The translations under genes and the position numbers were made by a program. Below are positions 59,000 to 64,000 of a stretch of 64,000 nucleotides of DNA, piece by piece; the first letter of the stretch is position 1, and each line of letters starts with the position of its first letter. The notes beneath the pieces were generated by a model. It was not told the origin of the DNA, ran no database searches, and saw only the letters and a list, made by a program, of their open reading frames with translations. The DNA is from Cryptomeria japonica (taxonomy: Eukaryota > Streptophyta > Pinopsida > Cupressales > Cupressaceae), in NCBI RefSeq assembly GCF_030272615.1, contig NC_081409.1, positions 911,610,340 to 911,674,339 on the forward strand, read 5' to 3'.

Positions 59000-60553
59000 T
59001 CATGGATGTGCTGTTGTGATCATGAATATCTCTTCATCTGGAAAATTGGAAATAAGAGGATGATCGCCTGTGAGTGGTGCATCGGCCAACTGATCTGCAA
59101 TAACCTGACCTTTGATAGCTTTACGGTCTACATACTCAATGTCAAATTCACTTAGAATCATCACCCATTTGGCCAAGCGGCTTGTCAATGCTGCTTTGTT
59201 AAGTAAATACTTGAGTGGATCAATCTTTGCAATTAGTTGTACCTTGTGTGTTAACAGATAGTGTCTCAATTTTGTGGCTGCTAAGATTACTGCTAGGCAA
59301 GCTCACTCAATAGGGGTGTACTTGAGTTCATAGCCTACCAGTGTGCGAGAGATGTAGTAAACAGTACACTCTTTTCCTTCTGCATTATGTTGTGCCAGTA
59401 ATACACCTAATGCTGTACTTGTTGCCGAGATATAGAGTAACAATGGTCGACTTGGTTCTGGTGGCATCAACAATGGTGGATTCATGCGATAGTTTTTAAG
59501 CGTCTGAAATGCTTGCTGGCATCGAGCATCCCACTGAAAGCGGATGTTCTTGTGTAGCAGATGTGTAAATGGGTGACACTTATCGGCCAATTGTGCAATG
59601 AATCTTTGGATGGATTGAAGTCGTCCTTGTAGGGTCCTTAGCTGACTGATATTCTTTGGAGGTGGCATGTCCATGATTGCTTTTACCTTTGCTGGGTCGA
59701 CCTCAATACCTTTGCTTGAGACAATGTATCCTAGAAGCTTCCCGGAGGTCACTCCAAAGACACATTTCTTTGGGTTGAGTCGAACATGATATTGTTCCAG
59801 TCTATCAAAGATTTTATCTAATATATCCAAATGACCTTCTCTAGTGAGTGATTTTGCTAGTAAGTCATCCACATAATCTTCCATCATGGTATGCATCATG
59901 TCATGGAAGATGGTGGTCATTTCTCTTTGATAGGTTGCTCCTGCATTCTTGAGGCCGAAAGGCATTACATTCCAGCAATATGTGCCCCATGGACATGTGA
60001 AGGTTGTCTTATGTTGATCTTCTGGTGCGATCTTTATCTGATTGTATCCTGAAAAGCCATCCATGAGTGAAAGCATGGCATGTCCCGCTGTTAGATCCAC
60101 TATGATGTCGATATTTGGTAGGGGGAAGTCATCCTTAGGACAGGCCTTATTTAGATCTTTGAAGTCAGTACAAATGTGGATGCCCCCTTTTGGTTTGCCA
60201 ACTGGCACAATATTGGAGATCCATTCTACATAATCAATTGGTCTAATGAAACCAACATCTAGGAGTTTCTTGAGTTCTGTTTTGACTAGCACTGCAATCT
60301 AGGGATGCATCTTACGAAGCTTCTGCTTGACAGGTTTGGCTCCTTCTGCGACGGTGAGGTGATGCATGACTAAATCAGGATCAAGCCCAGGCATGTCTGC
60401 ATATGACCATGCGAAGTTGATCTGACGCTTCTGGAAGAACTCTATAAATTTAGGCTGTTCCTCTGGAGTGAGAAGAGATGCCAGATGTATGATATGAGGA
60501 TTTTCAGGAGTCCCCACATTGTACTCTTTGGTTTCCTCGATGAGAATTGTTGA
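59000..60553 (-). pseudogene. pol: Tat Pol, proximal part: reverse transcriptase and first RNase H
   Basis: Stops at 60299, 59303 and 59000 (left coordinates) break one frame. Reverse transcriptase has DFKDLNKACPKD, SGYNQI, MPFGLKNAGATYQR and YVDD (near 59870). The following gypsy-type RNase H has YISATSTALG where active enzymes carry TDAS, so its first catalytic Asp is missing; its later part (PLKYLL, RLAKW) remains. This fits a Tat-type Pol in which the ancestral RNase H is a connector and the second RNase H does the work. Confidence 0.9.
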
Positions 60554-63103
60554 TCATTCCTGTTGTGTATTATCAGGGAGAATGTCAAACCCTTCATCCT
60601 CAGGCGCCTCAGAGAGGTTTTCACCGTTGGATACGCTCTTTCTTTTTACTTTTGTCGGATCAAACAGTGCCACAGTGTGGTTTTCACTGGAAGATCCATG
60701 TTTTAGTGTTATATTTTTGCAGCTAAAAGGTTTGGCATCCGCCCCGAAGTATGCTGCGCTATTAAGTTCAATGGTGAATCCAGCTTTGTGATCCCTGCTT
60801 GGTAGGTTATCCCTTAATTCCAAAAAGTCAATGATAGCCTCATCGTTTTGGAAGAAGTCAAGACATGGGGGATTTGGTTGGTTCCATTCGATGAGTTCAG
60901 GGTGGATAATGGGCATTACTTCATCGATTAGGTTGAGTGTGTTAGATGTATCAGTGAGGGTTAAGACATTATGGTGAAGGTCGTTAATGGTACTCTCCCT
61001 GTCAGAATCAGGCGTAGGATGAGACATAGGGTCTATGGAAGATGTTTCCAGTTCAAGAACCCAAGTGGTCTTTATCTGTGCTTCTCCGTAAACAGAGATA
61101 TCTTTGCATGGTGGAGGTGGTGATGTGTCTTCCTCATCTGAAGTGTTAAGTTGTACAGAATCAAATTCCCATTCATGTGAGTCGGTCTCTGAGTCACTTT
61201 CTAGCATCCGATTACTATACCATACTAGGATGTCTTTTGAGTTAAATACTGCAGGTGTGATTGGTTGATGTACCTTTGTAGTGATCAGTGCTGCAGGAAG
61301 GTTGATGGGGATCAAGGAATCTAGTACGGGGAGTATCGGTAATATTGACTCAGTTGCTTCTGCTGGAACTGCTGGTGCTATAGATGTTGTTGCGGGTTCT
61401 GACACAGTTGCTGCTGCTAATGGTACTATTGATGGGATTACTTGTTCGCTTGGTGGGATGATTGGTATTGGTGATAGTTGTGTTGGGGTTTTAAGCCTCG
61501 ATGGGGCAGTTGGGATGGTGCTTGATGGTGCCTTGATTATAAAAGGTGTCCTCTTTGCAGTAGGTGGACAAAATGGTTTGTTGGGTTTTCCTTTGAATCT
61601 GAGCTTAGGAAAGATCTCTTTTTCAAAGCCTAGGCCTGTGTTACCTTTGGGCTTTAATTCCGGCAGCAGAGGTTCATGTCGTCCTTGTTTGCAATATCCT
61701 AAAGCACTCTGACCATCATACCCCATTCTTTGCATAATGAGGAGGCCTTTGCCATACTGATCCGTAGGAAGTTTAACTTGTGGTAGATCAGTGGTGATGG
61801 GATCTTTATAGATCCATTTCGCCAAGTCCTCATCTTGGGTTTCTTCTTCTTGACTCTTTCCAAGGATGAAAGGCGTCAAAGCACATGCTGGCGTGACTAT
61901 GGGTTGTTGGAGTAACTGTTGTGGTTTACCATGTGTTTGAGGAGAAGTGGGCATTTGTCCCACACAAAAGAGTTGACTCAAGTTGTATTCCCCAGGACCT
62001 TCCTCTGCTACTTTCATTTTAAGCTTTTCTTGCTTCGGTATAGTGGTGTTTGAACTGGCAAGAGAGGCGGGACTTATATATGATGTGGAGGAAATGGCTT
62101 CTCTATTATTGGGAACGGTAATTTCTGGTTGATGGTTGATATTATGGCAAAATGCAAAGGGATTTGCATCGCCTAGGATTGTGATCTCTACACCGTTATG
62201 TGGGAACTTGATACATTTATGGTAGGTAGATGGAACGGCTTGCATGGCATGTATCCAAGGTCTCCCTAATAATAGATTGTATGGCAGAGGAAGGTCCAGA
62301 ACCTGACAAATGATGTGCTTTACCACGGGGCCCACTCGGATTGGTAGTACCACAACTCCTTTGGATGAATGCTCTGCATTGTCATAGGCTTTGATTGTGA
62401 TCTTCTTGCGAGGATCCACTGATTCTACCGCATATCCCAATGTTGTGACCAACTGTAGTGTACAAATATTTAGGCCTGCTCCATTATCGATCAAGACTCG
62501 ATTGATCTTGTGTTGGTTTATAAAGCCTTCAATGTGTAGCGAAGCGTTATGAGGTTGCTGGAAGGAAGAGTTGTCACTTTCAGAAAAAGTGAGACAAGGT
62601 GATGACTTTAGACTTCCAACCATTGCTTGAAATTGGTCTGTATTCAGGTTTGCAGGGACTGACGCCTCTTGTAGTGCTTGATCCAAGATAGTTTTATGAG
62701 ATGGCGATAGGCGCAATAGCTCTAAAATGGATATAAGTGTAGGTGTTTTATCTAATTGTTCCACAAGATTGTACTGCTTTGGGATGGAGGTGGTGCCTTG
62801 TGGAGCTGCCTTTATGGTGACCTTACCGCGACGTGTAACAACATTGCAATTTGAATTGGTATTTTTGAAGGTTATGGTTGCAACTTGTTCACTGGCATCA
62901 TATAGATGATTTACAGTGTAATTATACGCAGCCTGTGTATAATCAGAGGTATCAGTGCCTCGCCTAGAAGTACAAGGACCCCTTTGATCTTGCGATGGAA
63001 GTGGATTTTTGAACATCAGATGATCATTATTGGTTGTTTTTGGGTCATGTCCTTCAATTTCAATTTCTCCTCGGTCAATAAGATCCTGAATAAGATCTTT
63101 TAA
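60554..63103 (-). pseudogene. Tat Gag-Pol middle part: protease and G-patch-like segment
   Basis: It is open for 850 codons between TGA at 63104 and TGA at 60554. A retropepsin has its catalytic motif as D-N-G-A near 62478-62489, and LLGRPW follows. A G-patch-like segment (MGYDGQSALG, then GNTGLGFE) lies at about 61617-61737. Pro/Thr/Ser-rich linkers separate the domains. The protease would mature the polyprotein; G-patch segments bind nucleic acid in other proteins. D-N-G in place of D-S/T-G is seen in related plant elements, so it need not be decay. Confidence 0.87.
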
Positions 63104-64000
63104 TCAGTGACAATTACTTGTCTTGTGCCCTCTTCCTTGATGGAATTCACAGTGTTCAGTATCTCTCCACCATGCCGGTTTGACCTGAGGCTCATAGTTT
63201 GATAGTTTAGGTAGATTGACCAAATTTTGAGAAATGAGTTGTTGCAATACTGTTTCAATGGGTTCCCCTAAGGGAGTGTATGTTCGTTTCTGTTTTTGCT
63301 GATGAGGTCTAGGTTCATCATGAGATGTGATGCGACCTTGATTGGAAGGAACATTTGTGTTATTCTGAGGTGGTGGATTTTGTCCTGCAAACCGAACCAC
63401 AGGTTGTGCATTTTGGATAGTTCGGGCATCCACAACCCCATCGTTGACGATATTCTTGTTTTTATTCCAGAAGCTCGGTTTATCACTATTGAAGTGTGGG
63501 TGAGGACCATCCTTTGGTTCATTATAGATTTTGATGAGTCCTTTCTTGATAAGTGCCCGTTCACATTTCAAACCCTTGGTAATCATATCATTAAAAGAGT
63601 CTGTGTCTTTGACATCCAGGTGAAATTCCATTTCTTCGTTTAAGTTGGAAATGAATATTTCCACTAGTTCTTGTTCAGGTAACTGAAGAGAACGTCTGCT
63701 AGACATTTGGCGCCATCGTTGCAGGAATACTGAGAATAGTTCACCTGGTTTTTGTTTAGTGTTGCACAGATCAGCCATGGTAATGTCGCGTTCAATGTTA
63801 TGAGAGTAATGAGCTAGAAACTTCTGGATGAGTTCCTCAAATGTTCTAATGCCACCTGGTAGTCGGGAAAACCATGATGTGGTTGTTCCTCCCAAGCTTT
63901 GGGGAAAAAGGCGCATTAGGTATGTGTCTTCATATGCTACTTCGAGACAAGCGGAATGAAATTCTCGGACATGATCGCGGGGATCCCCCTTTCTTCTATA
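63104..64000 (-). pseudogene. gag: Tat Gag, partial (start beyond the window)
   Basis: The frame is open to the window edge and ends at TGA 63104-63106, probably CGA originally. The Gag core begins KGDPRDHV near the edge and includes MRLFPQSLGGTTTSWF and a conserved basic C-terminal half. It ends in a C-x2-H-x4-H-x4-C knuckle (CEFHQGRGHKTSNC). It resembles the Gag at 2419-3240 (GKGDP; CQFHRQPGHDTEKC). Confidence 0.88.

Larger units (their letters stand above)
53030..64000 (-). mobile_element. Tat-lineage Ty3/gypsy retrotransposon, truncated by window end
   Basis: On the minus strand it has Gag, protease, a G-patch-like segment, reverse transcriptase, two RNase H domains, integrase, a 3' region of about 2.4 kb, a polypurine tract and a long 3' LTR. 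The 5' LTR, primer site and Gag start are beyond 64000. A second, archaeal-type RNase H after the gypsy RNase H and the CHHC Gag knuckle are marks of the plant Tat lineage. The frame is whole except for six nonsense codons. Confidence 0.9.

Noticed and set aside
61281-61712. 143-codon plus-strand frame opposite the Tat polyprotein
   Set aside because: It is the antisense shadow of the Pro/Thr-rich linker and G-patch-like segment of the minus-strand frame.

Overview
The window is repeat DNA from a large plant nuclear genome. Every recognisable protein-coding stretch belongs to an LTR retrotransposon of a plant lineage (a Tat-like Ty3/gypsy element with two RNase H domains, a chromodomain Ty3/gypsy element, a Ty1/copia element, and a gag-only derivative). 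I found no host gene, rRNA, tRNA, or CRISPR array. The high retroelement load with AT-rich, slowly decaying spacer would suit a gymnosperm such as a conifer, but the sequence alone does not prove this.

Layout. (1) 1-6905, plus strand: a young LTR element encoding only Gag and a protease-like domain. Its 5' LTR is cut by the window start, and the 182 overlapping LTR bases differ at 3 sites. (2) 6906-8669: LTR-like non-coding DNA. (3) 8670-9646: a non-autonomous DNA transposon with about 32 bp terminal inverted repeats. (4) about 10840-18020: 'block A', an AT-rich block whose diverged second copy, 'block B', lies at about 34910-46770. Block B carries an extra insert of about 5.1 kb at 36901-42015, holding a near-perfect foldback, a (TA)30 run and a degenerate GGTTAG-rich array. 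(5) 18150-21298 and 34162-34905: remnants of two LTR elements in opposite orientation. (6) 21304-34156, minus strand: a chromodomain Ty3/gypsy element with a perfect CCAAC target duplication. A Ty1/copia element (22917-27803, minus strand) sits between its polypurine tract and its 3' LTR. (7) 49200-52306: a small non-autonomous LTR element containing a minus-strand solo LTR (50012-51126). (8) about 53030 to the window end, minus strand: a Tat-lineage Ty3/gypsy element with long tandem-repeat-rich 3' regions. Its Gag start and 5' LTR lie beyond the window.

How it fits together. The autonomous elements once encoded Gag, protease, reverse transcriptase, RNase H and integrase. The gag-only element would have needed enzymes from a relative, most plausibly one of Tat type, since its Gag and protease-like domain resemble those of the 53-64 kb element. 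All copies carry nonsense codons. In the copia and Tat elements the whole visible reading frame is uninterrupted by indels and is broken only by TAG or TGA codons, mostly explicable as C-to-T or G-to-A changes, as expected for methylated, silenced transposons. The features most worth a second look are a 30-nt hairpin with a palindromic GTGCAC present three times in the gag-only element, the foldback plus telomere-like insert, and the copia insertion with no visible target duplication.
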